A DNA stretch of 44,642 nt. Source: Thermoplasmatota archaeon (GTDB taxonomy: Archaea; Thermoplasmatota; Penumbrarchaeia; Penumbrarchaeales; Penumbrarchaeaceae). Location: contig JAFGLL010000014.1 of the NCBI GenBank assembly GCA_016928095.1, positions 1 to 44,642 on the forward strand, given 5' to 3'. Below the pieces are notes generated by a model. That model was not told the DNA's origin, ran no database searches, and saw nothing but the letters and a program-made list of their open reading frames with translations. Shown piece by piece: positions 34,285-44,057 of this stretch. The first letter of the stretch is position 1. Every line of letters starts with the position of its first letter. Both the position numbers and the translations under genes were made by a program.

Positions 34285-37200
34285 AGCTCGCTCCTCCTCC
34301 TGACAATTAAAGCACCGGAGATGGAAAGCAGAAGCAGGGACAAGATCCCAATTATGTAATAGATCACCAGCAGGTGATCCGATCTGCCATTTTCTTCCTT
34401 GGACCCTCGGATCACCAGTGTGTCCTCGTTGTTTCTCTCGTTGATCTCGGGAACGGCATCTTTGGGATCGATGACCGCAACTATCTCGATAACATCGCCT
34501 TCACCCAGCCAGTGGACGGATATCTCGCTCTTCCAGTAGATGACATCCACAAATACCTCTCCGATGGGGTCAGCGGACCCTTTCTCGTAGATGGTGATCA
34601 ATACATTTCTGGCCGGTTTGTTTCCAAGGTTGAGTACGGTCCCTTTCAATGAGATTATGTTGTCCGTTGACGATCTCTGGAAGTCAAGCGAACCTTCTTC
34701 CCATGCCAGGTCCGTTCCTGTGACCGTGATATTGAACATGGTGTCGTTACTGTACGGTCCGTCGTTGGTTTCCGTTAAAGCGGCCAGATAGATCGATCTG
34801 AGACCCAGTTCGATGTCTATCGGGGCCTTGATCTTCATCTTTCCGGTCCACGCTCCGTATGGTACTAGGATAATGGAAGCGGGATGTTCGATCTCCAATC
34901 CCCTTTTATTCAGGATCGATAGGTCGAACTGCCTGAGACTGTTACCAAGATTAAAGGCAGCAATTTCGAGATCCCTCTCCGAACCAGGTGAAAGGAACGA
35001 TTCTCCGGGTTCCACGGTCAATCTGATCCCTATGACCTCCCTGACCAGCAGCTGCAATCGATCTACGATCTCTTTCCCTCCCTCGCTGATGCATGTGATA
35101 TTGATCATATAGAGACCTGCAACAGCTCTGTCTGGAGTTGTTATGTTAAGGAAGAGGTTCTGATGATCCCTTGTTTCCGGATGTAATGTTTCAAGGGGTT
35201 CGGAGAAAGACAATCCGAATCCACCGGAAAGGTTCCCGATATCGATCCGGTAGTGGTCGAAGCCGTTACCGAGGTTCCGGACCGATAATGGGAATACCGC
35301 AGTATAACCTGGATCGATCGCTTCCGGACCATCATTGACATCGAAATCGATATCGTAGACATGTTCGACGACACTGTATAGTTTGATCATATCGTAATTC
35401 CTGGGATCGATGATGTCCGAAGAACGCAGTGTGACCACGCAGAGGATATCAGCGAGTACATCGTCCGGAGCGGTTATTGTCAGGTAGATCCCGGCTGAAC
35501 TTCCCGGCTCTATCGCCAGGAAGGTCGTATTTATGTTGCATGGAAATTTCAAGGGATTCCATGTCAGGTTGAGCTCAACCTGTGCAGGTCTGTTCAGCGT
35601 ATTTGTTGCTGCTATCCTGAAATGGACCGAGCCCGAAGGTTTGATCATCCTGAAAGGTTCGGAACATGAAAGGTGAACACCCCTTGGTACCGAATTCACA
35701 AGGACTGTCAGTGTCAGGACATCGGATATGTTCGCATTTCCAAGGGAATATCCGGTAAGATTGAAATCCATCGGACCGGAAGGAATATCGATCGAGGTTT
35801 CCGCGAATATCAGGAAATCCCTTGATTCCCCTCCCCCGAGGTTGAGTGAATAGTGTCCGTTGGGTGTCGGAAGAACTGCCTCCACCGATATCCCTTCCTG
35901 TTCCTCGATCATGAAGAGGACCGTATCCTCTGCTTCACCCAGATTGGTCACCGTTACCCGAAAGAGTGCGATATCCCCCGGTTTGATGGGCAGATCGTCC
36001 GTCGGTACGGAATCTCCCCTTATGGGATCCGAACAGGTCAGCTCTATGTTGTATAGTCCCTTTATTATGGTCACGGTTTCCTGCGTATCGTTCACGGATG
36101 GATCGAGCCTTGAACTCACTATGACCTGGATATTCGCTGAGGTATCCAGCATTGATCCCTGCGGGACCTTAACATCCATTCTCAAGCTGGTGGTCTCCTC
36201 CGGACCGAGCCTTACCTCGTATTTGTTGAATGTCGCCCACCACCCGGGGGGAAGTGAGGCCGAGCCTATGTCGAAGGTCTCCCTGAAATCCACTCCCGGT
36301 GAGGGTCCGTAATATGCATCGTAGGAACCGGTGTTCTGGACCTTCATATCGAAGGAAACGACCTCTCCGATCTCACCGTATCTGACCATTGTACGCTTCT
36401 CGCCATCCTTACTGTCTTCCGGAAATATCCGCACCCCGGACCGTAAACCGCTCTCGTACCTGTTCGAGTTCTGGAGGTCGAAGAACGGTTTTCCCCATTC
36501 GATGGTCCCCATTGGACATTTGCCTCCGACGCTCAGACAGTAGATCAACTCCCCCGCTGTGGTGACCAGTTCGAGCTGGCCGTCATGATCGACATCACCC
36601 AGAAGGAATGTGGAGGACCATCCCGAGATGGCATTGGAACTGAACTTCCACAGGATTTCCTCCTCATCGATCTCACCGTTGCCATCCTCATCGCAGTCGA
36701 TGGCGAGGATATTGTTCTCGCTGGAGAAGAACACCTCAAGGTCCGCATCACCATCGGTATCTCCGAGGATTATCGTCCTTCCTCCCCAGTCCGTCGGATA
36801 CTCCCACAGCTTCGATCCGTTCTCTCCATTGATACAGACAAGTCGATACCGCCAATCGTATGGGTCCGGTGTGACTGGTTCGTCGCCATCATCCTCTCGA
36901 TCGATCCATTCCCATTCGTAAGGATTCACCATTCCGAGGACCTCTAGAGTGCCATCGCCATCGACATCTCCTATCGTCGGGCTCCCGGTCATTCCCTTGA
37001 TATCGGATTCCCAGACCACCATTCCGTCGGAATTCAAACATATGGTCTGTCCTTGGTCCCCTGAAGCTATGAGCTCAAGCCTTCCGTCACCTCTCAGATC
37101 GGCGACCGAAACATGATCCAGATTCTCCCTCTTCCAGTAGTCCTCCTCCCATCTCTTGAACCATAGAACGTCTGGGTCGCCGCGAGAATCATCGAACGGT

Positions 37201-37994
37201 TCGATCCCAGCAACCCCCTCGTCCACTCCGTCGGAGGGATCCCCGTCCAAACAGATCAATGCATTCCAGGTTGGAATGATGACATGCATCTGGCCGTTGT
37301 TGTAGATATCCGCGATCGTTGGAGATTGGTAGAAGTACAGCTCCCGGGATGATACGGACCATATCTCAGCCCCTTCCTGATCGATGCATATGATCTCATC
37401 CCAGGTGATCACGATCACTTCCAGACCGGGTCTCTGGTCCAGATTTGCTACTACCGGCATGCCGTTAATCCACTCCGACGATATGTTCACCTCCCACTTC
37501 AGGTTGGCTGATATATCAAGGCATTTGATGAAAGATCTCTGGTCGCTCCAATCCCCATTTATACCGAAGATCAGAATGTCCAGCTCGCCGTCATTATCCA
37601 TATCACAGACGATGGGAGAGACCGACGATGAGAACCTATCATTCTTCATCCTGTAGCTCCACTTGATATTGCCCAGGTGATCCAGACACTGAAGCTCGGT
37701 GGTCTCGGACCAGTCATCCGGATCGTAGGCTGTGCCGATCACAAGGGTCTCGATAAAACCGTCCCCCTCCAGGTCCAGGAAACAGGGCATGCCTATGTAA
37801 CCAGAACTTCCGACCGACAGGTCGATCTTCCATTCGATCTCACCCGGGGGATAATTCGTATCAACCGATGTATCATCTTCCGATGTGGTCTGGCCACTGC
37901 CTCCTCCCAACATCGTTCCTGAAAAGGCCAGGATGACGGAAGCAAGGAAGATGATCATTTTCATCCGAAGGCGATCCTTTCCGCTGCCTTTCAT
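34281..37994 (-). CDS. FG-GAP/VCBS propeller plus CARDB-like repeat surface protein (1237 aa)
   Basis: A signal sequence (about 11-30, MKMIIFLASVILAFSG) leads to a beta-propeller of about 450 residues with five or six calcium loops of FG-GAP kind: LEGDGFIE, MDNDGELD, VDGDGTLE, TDGDADLE, VDHDGQLE. About 650 residues of Ig-like CARDB/NEW3-type domains follow, each with the DxxxFxLxVxNxG pattern (SYDAYYG, LGEAEDTVLF, LGNGFDHYRI, LGNSLRQFDL, LGNKPARNVL). One C-terminal membrane helix and RRRSEL end it. Such propellers bind ligands or proteins, as in integrin alpha chains. The ATG at 37994 overlaps the preceding stop as ATGA; the frame is open for 23 more codons upstream, inside the previous gene. 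Confidence 0.87.
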   Translation of the reverse strand: MKGSGKDRLRMKMIIFLASVILAFSGTMLGGGSGQTTSEDDTSVDTNYPPGEIEWKIDLSVGSSGYIGMPCFLDLEGDGFIETLVIGTAYDPDDWSETTELQCLDHLGNIKWSYRMKNDRFSSSVSPIVCDMDNDGELDILIFGINGDWSDQRSFIKCLDISANLKWEVNISSEWINGMPVVANLDQRPGLEVIVITWDEIICIDQEGAEIWSVSSRELYFYQSPTIADIYNNGQMHVIIPTWNALICLDGDPSDGVDEGVAGIEPFDDSRGDPDVLWFKRWEEDYWKRENLDHVSVADLRGDGRLELIASGDQGQTICLNSDGMVVWESDIKGMTGSPTIGDVDGDGTLEVLGMVNPYEWEWIDREDDGDEPVTPDPYDWRYRLVCINGENGSKLWEYPTDWGGRTIILGDTDGDADLEVFFSSENNILAIDCDEDGNGEIDEEEILWKFSSNAISGWSSTFLLGDVDHDGQLELVTTAGELIYCLSVGGKCPMGTIEWGKPFFDLQNSNRYESGLRSGVRIFPEDSKDGEKRTMVRYGEIGEVVSFDMKVQNTGSYDAYYGPSPGVDFRETFDIGSASLPPGWWATFNKYEVRLGPEETTSLRMDVKVPQGSMLDTSANIQVIVSSRLDPSVNDTQETVTIIKGLYNIELTCSDPIRGDSVPTDDLPIKPGDIALFRVTVTNLGEAEDTVLFMIEEQEGISVEAVLPTPNGHYSLNLGGGESRDFLIFAETSIDIPSGPMDFNLTGYSLGNANISDVLTLTVLVNSVPRGVHLSCSEPFRMIKPSGSVHFRIAATNTLNRPAQVELNLTWNPLKFPCNINTTFLAIEPGSSAGIYLTITAPDDVLADILCVVTLRSSDIIDPRNYDMIKLYSVVEHVYDIDFDVNDGPEAIDPGYTAVFPLSVRNLGNGFDHYRIDIGNLSGGFGLSFSEPLETLHPETRDHQNLFLNITTPDRAVAGLYMINITCISEGGKEIVDRLQLLVREVIGIRLTVEPGESFLSPGSERDLEIAAFNLGNSLRQFDLSILNKRGLEIEHPASIILVPYGAWTGKMKIKAPIDIELGLRSIYLAALTETNDGPYSNDTMFNITVTGTDLAWEEGSLDFQRSSTDNIISLKGTVLNLGNKPARNVLITIYEKGSADPIGEVFVDVIYWKSEISVHWLGEGDVIEIVAVIDPKDAVPEINERNNEDTLVIRGSKEENGRSDHLLVIYYIIGILSLLLLSISGALIVRRRSEL

Positions 37995-40900
37995 CCGAAC
38001 TTCACTCCACATTTTGGACAGCTCTCTGCTCCTTCGGGGATGGGGCTTCCGCACTTGGGACATTCCAATCCCTCACCAAGGTCCGAACCGCATTCGGGGC
38101 ATTTATCCGCGTCCGCAGGTATTACCTTGTCGCAGAACGGGCATTTTGATGATGTCTGTTTTTCCATCGAAGTACCACTTTCCAGGTCTGTAACGGGTTT
38201 CGATCCGTTCAAGACCGGAGTTGTTGGCTTTTTCTCTCCCTTCTTCTGGGATTCTTCCTTTTCTTTCATGTGCTTTTCTTTAACTGCCTTTAGCTTCTCT
38301 TCCGTCTTTTTCGTTTGTTCTCTTCTTCTTATCATGAGAAATATGATAACGGCGACCAGTAAAAGGAAGAGAAGGACCACCACAGCGGATATGAATACAG
38401 GAATTCCAATGCTACTGCTTTCCTTAGTGCTGAAACTTTGATCCGAGGTCGGGTCCGCACTTGCGGTTTCGAAATGGTACTTGAAAGAACCGTCCTCAAG
38501 CTTCAGGACTATGAAGTATTCCTTGCCATCAATGAAGTTATTATCCAGAGGGTCCACCGCCGACATCCTGTGCTTCTCCGAGTTGATCACGAGGAATACA
38601 CCTCCTGATGGAGGATCATTCTCCGCGTCATAGTAGATCACCGTGAAATTGTAGGTCCCATCCTCCATCTTCACTCTGTGGTTCTCTCCTGCTTCCAGCT
38701 CCGGAGGATCGTTGTGGATATTATCCCAGCCCTCGTAAAGATGGTCAACTGTTCTTGTGACGATCTGCTCGAGCACCTCCTCTTCCTCCACATCAGAAAG
38801 GCTGAAGGAAAGGAAGACCGATCTGTGATCGCCCTCATACCTGACACCTACGCTTTTCGAATTGGTTCCGTCCGTGAAGATCGATACAGCATCGTCGATC
38901 GGACCTATGATGTCATGGGTACCCCTCCGATCCCATACCACTTCCTCCCCCTGTATTCTGAAGCTGATACCGTCCCCGATGGGATCGTCTGCGGTCCCCT
39001 CGATATCTCCACCATGAACATATTGATCATACTCGACCTTGAAGTATTCGGACAGCCATTTCCTGAAATCGTCCTGGCCGGGTTTTTCGTAGGGATCTAT
39101 CGGAACATCCTGTTCTTCCTGTGAGCTGGAACTTGAAGACGATCCGCTTCCTTCGGGAGAACCGTCGATATCGACATCGATGTCCCCCTCGCGGGGTTTT
39201 GGCTCCACATAATCGTCATCAACAATAACGATATCATCATCAGGATATACCACCGACCACCCCTGCTGGTCAGCTGCCCATGCAATATGGTCTCCGGCAA
39301 GGAGGACGTTGCCTCCTCTGTCCATATACGAACTCAGGACCTCGGCCTCCTCCATTGTGAGAGGGTCATAAGAATCCGGTTCCGCTATCCATGCAACCGC
39401 AGTATAGCCCATCAGGGAAGTGGAGCCTTCGAGCATCCCGCTTCCGGGCCCAACGATGTCAAATGCATATCCGTTCGATCCCAATATGTCGATGACCCTT
39501 GAGACCTCATCCTCCCCTCCGATGACGAGAAGGTTCCTGTCAACGATACCGAAGGACAGAAATCCCGAACCCGGTGATCGGACGCTGTTCCTCGCGTTCG
39601 ATGAATCGTAGACCTCGACATAATATTCGATGACGTCTCCCACCGACACCAGGCTTCCGGGAATGGTGGCCGTATAGGTGTTCAATTTTGAGGATCGTAC
39701 GAAGATGACGGACCTGAACTCGTTCTCTCCCTGTTTTCTGTAGCAAAGCTTTGTAGACGACAGATCTATGCCGACATTGTCGGTCATGATAGCTTCGAGT
39801 ATGTAATCCTCCCTCGGTTTGGAGGACCTGAATGGTTCGTAGGTTATCTCTGGCGGGTCGTCATCATCCCCCACATAAAAGGAATACATACTGGTGGGAA
39901 GGGAATCCCTGGCCCCGTAAGGTGATACCCCGATATTCCCCGATGTGTCGGAAGCTGTTATGTAGTAATGGACGGTGGTACCCTTTGATTGACCGGGGAT
40001 CTCCCCCTCGAAGGTCCCGCTTGACACTTCCGACATGGGAACTGTCTCGACCGAACCCCCCGTAGAATAATGAAGCTCCACGAGATCGTCGTCCAGATCG
40101 TTATCGCTCACATCCGCTGTGATGATGTAGGGGCCAACGGTATCCTCGGTATCCGGATGCGGTTCGTGGTCTATGCTTGGAACGCCGGACAGGAAAGTGT
40201 AGACCCTTTCGATTAGGGTCGCAGCTTCCGCTTTGTTCTCGATGTACATCGGATCAAAGGAGAGGTCAACGAGACGGTATCCGTTATGGTCAACATGAAC
40301 AGCACAAGGTTCTCCCTGGATGGTCAGAAATGGTATCGCAAAGTCCTCGGTCAGCTCAAGACTGTAAGCGTAGTCGTATTCCATTTGTAGAACGAGTCCA
40401 TCCCCTATAAGGTCTCCATCGATGCCCGATAACTTCTCTCCGCTGATATATTCATTCATCATGGCGCCGATATAGTCCGAAATTTCGTAGGAATCAACCC
40501 TTTCATCATACTCCCATATCAAGCCGGGAGCGATCAGAAGGGTCCCTCCAGCATCGAGATATGATGTTAGCAGGGCCCAATTATCACCGCCGCCCGAAGG
40601 TATGTAGAATACTGTCTCATACTTGGTCAGGAGATCAAGATCTACAGATGAGGTGTATTCATATTCATCCTGTCTTGGAACAGGGTCCGGTTCGTAGGGA
40701 TAGTAGTATTCTAACCTCAGATAGTGGTAGGAAATGCCCATATCTTCGAGGATGACCGCATAAAGCTCAGCAAGAGATTCGACATCCCCTCCTTTCAGGA
40801 TTCCGGAATACGACCCATCCAGCACCAGTACGGGCATTGTCTCCACTATATTGAAGGAATGGTAGCCTTCCATCGGAGACCTTCCCTTGTTCTTTGATGA

Positions 40901-43558
40901 TGCCAGATCCTCGGCTTCGATATAATACTCTATCAGGTCCCCGGTGGAGGTACCTGTTATTGCTGCGGTAAAGACCGATCTTTCGTGTCCTGTCATGGAA
41001 ATTTCGGTAAATGAGGAAGCTCCGTTCTTTCTCCAGTGCAGAGTTACTTCACCAAGACCCAGATTGTCCGTGACCGTTGAATTGACGATGAATTCCGCCC
41101 TGTTGAAATCATCCATCAGAGGAACATGTTCTATCATCGGGGGTGTGGTATCCGGTCCGGAATAGAATTTGTACATCGTCTCCACCTTCGACGGATCGGC
41201 CTTTTCCGGCTTACAGGTCCTGAGTCCTGCAAGGTCGGAAGCTTCCATACAATAATATATCATCGAAGGGGATCCTTTACCGGGGATGGTGGCGGTGTAG
41301 GTCTTTCCGTCATTCGTCTCAAGGTCAACTTTTACATCATTACCTCCTTCATACCGGTAATGCAGGTCAAGAAGGGCAGGGTCCAGATCATCATCCAGGA
41401 TCCCGGCCGAGATCGTGAAAGGGCCGTTCGTATCTTCGGTATCCTTGAGGGGTTCGTGTTCTATCGAGGGGGCGGAGAGCCATTTCAGTACCCTGTCGAA
41501 AAGGAGGCTACCATCATCATCCTTCAGGAATAGAGGATCGAAAGTCAGGATGACCGATCGGTATCCGCTACCTCCCACCCTTACACCAACCGGTACATCG
41601 TCAGCCCCGGATCTAATATCATCCTCGATGAAGATATCACTCCGCTGACTCGCAAAGAGAAAAGGTACAGCGGTTTCGGTATCGGTCGGGTTCATGATAA
41701 TACCGCTGAACATTCCTTCTGTGCTTAGAAAACTCAAGCCGTCGCCGATGGGGTCATCGTCCTTACCCTCGATCGTGCTGCATGAGATCCAGTAACCGAA
41801 CTCGACCTTGAGCATGCCCATGAGGTCATCGACGGCTCCCTGCGTTTCCGTATAAGGATCGATGGGATTCTGTCCGAAGAGGAACACTTTATGATCATCA
41901 GAGAGATAATCAACTACCCATTGAGCACCGTCCTCATCGAGGTAATTGTACCCAAGGTCAAGAATAACATCCGAATAGTCGGTAAGGTATTGAATGGAGG
42001 GCATGGTATCCTCATCAGCCTCGAAGATGTCATGGTCCTTATCCGTCAGCATAGCTTCTATCCTTTCCACCCTGGATGACACTCCTGAGGCATGAACGAC
42101 CAGTAGTTTATAGTATAGAATTTCAAAACTGAGTTCCCCCGACTCCGGATACCTTCCCGCATTCGGAACATTGGCATCGTCAATGGCCGTGAAATGGTAT
42201 TCCACCGTGGTGCCTTTTGGGAAACCGTTGACCTCCCCTGTGAAAAGGTCGTTGGTCCCGGTCATGTTGACGGTCGTGAATTCTGCATCGGTCAAGGCCT
42301 TGTAATGCAGTTTGATCGTGGCGGGATCTACCGCAATGTTATCGGACACTCGGGTCCTGATCAGATATCCGTCGGTCCTGATGGTATCCTTGCGAATCTG
42401 AGGTTCGAAGGTCGGAGGGATATGGTCCGGGCCGATGAAGAAGGAGTGGTAGGTAGACCTGTCGCTCTCTACTATATCATTCGGTTCGAAGGAATATTCT
42501 CTTTCCAGATTACATGCTTTGATGTAATATTCGATCGTTGTATTTTCCTTCTGTTCGGGGATCCGGGCAGAGAAAGTATCGGATATGTCGATCCTCTCCA
42601 TCGTAACTGTTGTCAGGGTGCCATTGTAGAAGACCAGCTGTATCGAGGACATGTTCAGGTCCATTCCTCTGACATCGCATGTCACATTGAAATCCTGGTG
42701 AAAGTCCTCGGTATCCCTTAGTGGCGTGTGCTCTATGGATGGCCTCCCTCTCAAGAAATAAACGATCCTTTGCATGACCCTGTCTCTTGTTGAGGAGGAG
42801 TGGATGGCCTCGAAATTGAATGAGAGGAATATGAGATCGAAGATACCCGTACTTGTCCTTATTCCCACAGGTGAGGCCCCGGCATTGAAGATGGTCGAAG
42901 CCTTTTCATCAACCGGGGCAAGGATCGGACAATCTCCTTTGTTATTATCGGCCCCATCGCCTCCCTCGATATCAAATGACAGTCCATCACCGATGAAATC
43001 ACTTGTTGTTCCATCAATGCTCTTCAAAGAGGTATTTCCGGACAGGGACGCATGAAGGAAGTCCTGCTGGAACGATGGTTGGGTTGAAGCGATATACGGA
43101 AGAGCCCTATTCCCCACTATCAGCATGTTCCCTCCATTTTCAAGGTATCTTGTGATCTCGTAAGCAAAGGGATTCTCCGAAAGCATTGATGGATCTGAAT
43201 CTCCAAAGAACCATACGATGATAGGATACTCCTTCATCTGGGCCAGAGGCGGCATCTCGGTATCCCAGTTCCGGAACACCTTCCATTCATCGTATATGAA
43301 CCCGTTATGGTCCAGGGCGTCCCTGTAGAATTGAGAAACGTCATTCCCAAAAGAGTTGTAGGGGTCTTCTATGATCTCACCATCGACGGGTCTAGGTTTG
43401 ATATCATCCCATCCTGTCACGGAATCTACAAGGAGGATCTCAACATCCTGATCCTCTGCCCCAGATATCGTTCCCGGAAGCAATAGGGTATATATTGTGG
43501 AAAAAAGGAGGATGCCGATGATTCCATAGCTCAAATAGCCTCTGAATGACCTTTTCAT
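37991..43558 (-). CDS. giant four-module GATase-like surface protein with cytoplasmic zinc-ribbon tail (1855 aa)
   Basis: A signal sequence (about 11-32) precedes four modules that start near residues 39, 484, 907 and 1340, a period of about 430. Each begins with a GATase1/DUF4350-like alpha/beta domain (VEILLVDS, KLLVVHASG, MPVLVLDGS, NLLVIGGED; later a GGNMLIVGN or GGTLLIAPG strand). The first three are followed by two Ig-like domains introduced by PLxDTED and PPxIEHxP. One membrane helix (about 1718-1742) leads to a Lys/Glu coiled stretch. Two zinc ribbons end the protein (CPFC/CPEC, CPKC/CPKC), in the cytoplasm. No nucleophile-elbow Cys is visible, so the modules probably bind rather than cleave. 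It is the first gene of the eight-gene operon. Confidence 0.87.
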   Translation of the reverse strand: MKRSFRGYLSYGIIGILLFSTIYTLLLPGTISGAEDQDVEILLVDSVTGWDDIKPRPVDGEIIEDPYNSFGNDVSQFYRDALDHNGFIYDEWKVFRNWDTEMPPLAQMKEYPIIVWFFGDSDPSMLSENPFAYEITRYLENGGNMLIVGNRALPYIASTQPSFQQDFLHASLSGNTSLKSIDGTTSDFIGDGLSFDIEGGDGADNNKGDCPILAPVDEKASTIFNAGASPVGIRTSTGIFDLIFLSFNFEAIHSSSTRDRVMQRIVYFLRGRPSIEHTPLRDTEDFHQDFNVTCDVRGMDLNMSSIQLVFYNGTLTTVTMERIDISDTFSARIPEQKENTTIEYYIKACNLEREYSFEPNDIVESDRSTYHSFFIGPDHIPPTFEPQIRKDTIRTDGYLIRTRVSDNIAVDPATIKLHYKALTDAEFTTVNMTGTNDLFTGEVNGFPKGTTVEYHFTAIDDANVPNAGRYPESGELSFEILYYKLLVVHASGVSSRVERIEAMLTDKDHDIFEADEDTMPSIQYLTDYSDVILDLGYNYLDEDGAQWVVDYLSDDHKVFLFGQNPIDPYTETQGAVDDLMGMLKVEFGYWISCSTIEGKDDDPIGDGLSFLSTEGMFSGIIMNPTDTETAVPFLFASQRSDIFIEDDIRSGADDVPVGVRVGGSGYRSVILTFDPLFLKDDDGSLLFDRVLKWLSAPSIEHEPLKDTEDTNGPFTISAGILDDDLDPALLDLHYRYEGGNDVKVDLETNDGKTYTATIPGKGSPSMIYYCMEASDLAGLRTCKPEKADPSKVETMYKFYSGPDTTPPMIEHVPLMDDFNRAEFIVNSTVTDNLGLGEVTLHWRKNGASSFTEISMTGHERSVFTAAITGTSTGDLIEYYIEAEDLASSKNKGRSPMEGYHSFNIVETMPVLVLDGSYSGILKGGDVESLAELYAVILEDMGISYHYLRLEYYYPYEPDPVPRQDEYEYTSSVDLDLLTKYETVFYIPSGGGDNWALLTSYLDAGGTLLIAPGLIWEYDERVDSYEISDYIGAMMNEYISGEKLSGIDGDLIGDGLVLQMEYDYAYSLELTEDFAIPFLTIQGEPCAVHVDHNGYRLVDLSFDPMYIENKAEAATLIERVYTFLSGVPSIDHEPHPDTEDTVGPYIITADVSDNDLDDDLVELHYSTGGSVETVPMSEVSSGTFEGEIPGQSKGTTVHYYITASDTSGNIGVSPYGARDSLPTSMYSFYVGDDDDPPEITYEPFRSSKPREDYILEAIMTDNVGIDLSSTKLCYRKQGENEFRSVIFVRSSKLNTYTATIPGSLVSVGDVIEYYVEVYDSSNARNSVRSPGSGFLSFGIVDRNLLVIGGEDEVSRVIDILGSNGYAFDIVGPGSGMLEGSTSLMGYTAVAWIAEPDSYDPLTMEEAEVLSSYMDRGGNVLLAGDHIAWAADQQGWSVVYPDDDIVIVDDDYVEPKPREGDIDVDIDGSPEGSGSSSSSSSQEEQDVPIDPYEKPGQDDFRKWLSEYFKVEYDQYVHGGDIEGTADDPIGDGISFRIQGEEVVWDRRGTHDIIGPIDDAVSIFTDGTNSKSVGVRYEGDHRSVFLSFSLSDVEEEEVLEQIVTRTVDHLYEGWDNIHNDPPELEAGENHRVKMEDGTYNFTVIYYDAENDPPSGGVFLVINSEKHRMSAVDPLDNNFIDGKEYFIVLKLEDGSFKYHFETASADPTSDQSFSTKESSSIGIPVFISAVVVLLFLLLVAVIIFLMIRRREQTKKTEEKLKAVKEKHMKEKEESQKKGEKKPTTPVLNGSKPVTDLESGTSMEKQTSSKCPFCDKVIPADADKCPECGSDLGEGLECPKCGSPIPEGAESCPKCGVKFG

Positions 43559-43614
43559 ACTAATGCGACCACATCCTGAATATTGTTCTCTTGGTACTCG
43601 GATTTCATTGATAA

Positions 43615-43623
43615 CTATAAATC
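43615..43623 (-). promoter_or_regulatory. candidate TATA box of the eight-gene operon
   Basis: The minus strand reads gatttatag, 57-65 bases before the ATG at 43558, predicting a leader of about 30 bases. A second, stronger AT-rich block (43682-43706) lies about 130 bases upstream and could serve either strand. Confidence 0.4.
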
Positions 43624-44048
43624 ATTTTGGAACAGAATTTGGACAAACTCCATATTCACATATTTATCATTTTTTTCAAACCTATATAAATAAAATATAA
43701 TATTACAGGATTGGACCCCCCACCCACATTTTCAATTGGTTTATTATTGGAAATAGTTGTAATTGAACCATCATTGTTCTCTTCCAACATGCAGCGGTCG
43801 AAGTGTATTTATTGATCGAAAGGAGGAGCTTTCCTCGAAATTGCATTTTCTGTACCCTAAATACTGGGTGGTCTATTCAATATCCTTAAGACCCTATTTG
43901 TAAATAATCACAAATATATATTAAGGTGGAGAGAGTTACGATATTACCGGTCTCAGGGACACAGACCATCTTGATCAGGACGGATACATGGTGTGATCCC
44001 TAGCAAAAAAAAAGAATCGTCCCACAAAAGCTTTATTATCCCATCTCT

Positions 44049-44057
44049 CATATATTG
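44049..44057 (+). promoter_or_regulatory. TATA-like box of the last gene
   Basis: catatattg lies 23-31 bases before the ATG at 44080, fitting a leaderless or nearly leaderless transcript. A weaker ctttattatc lies at 44031-44040. Confidence 0.45.
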
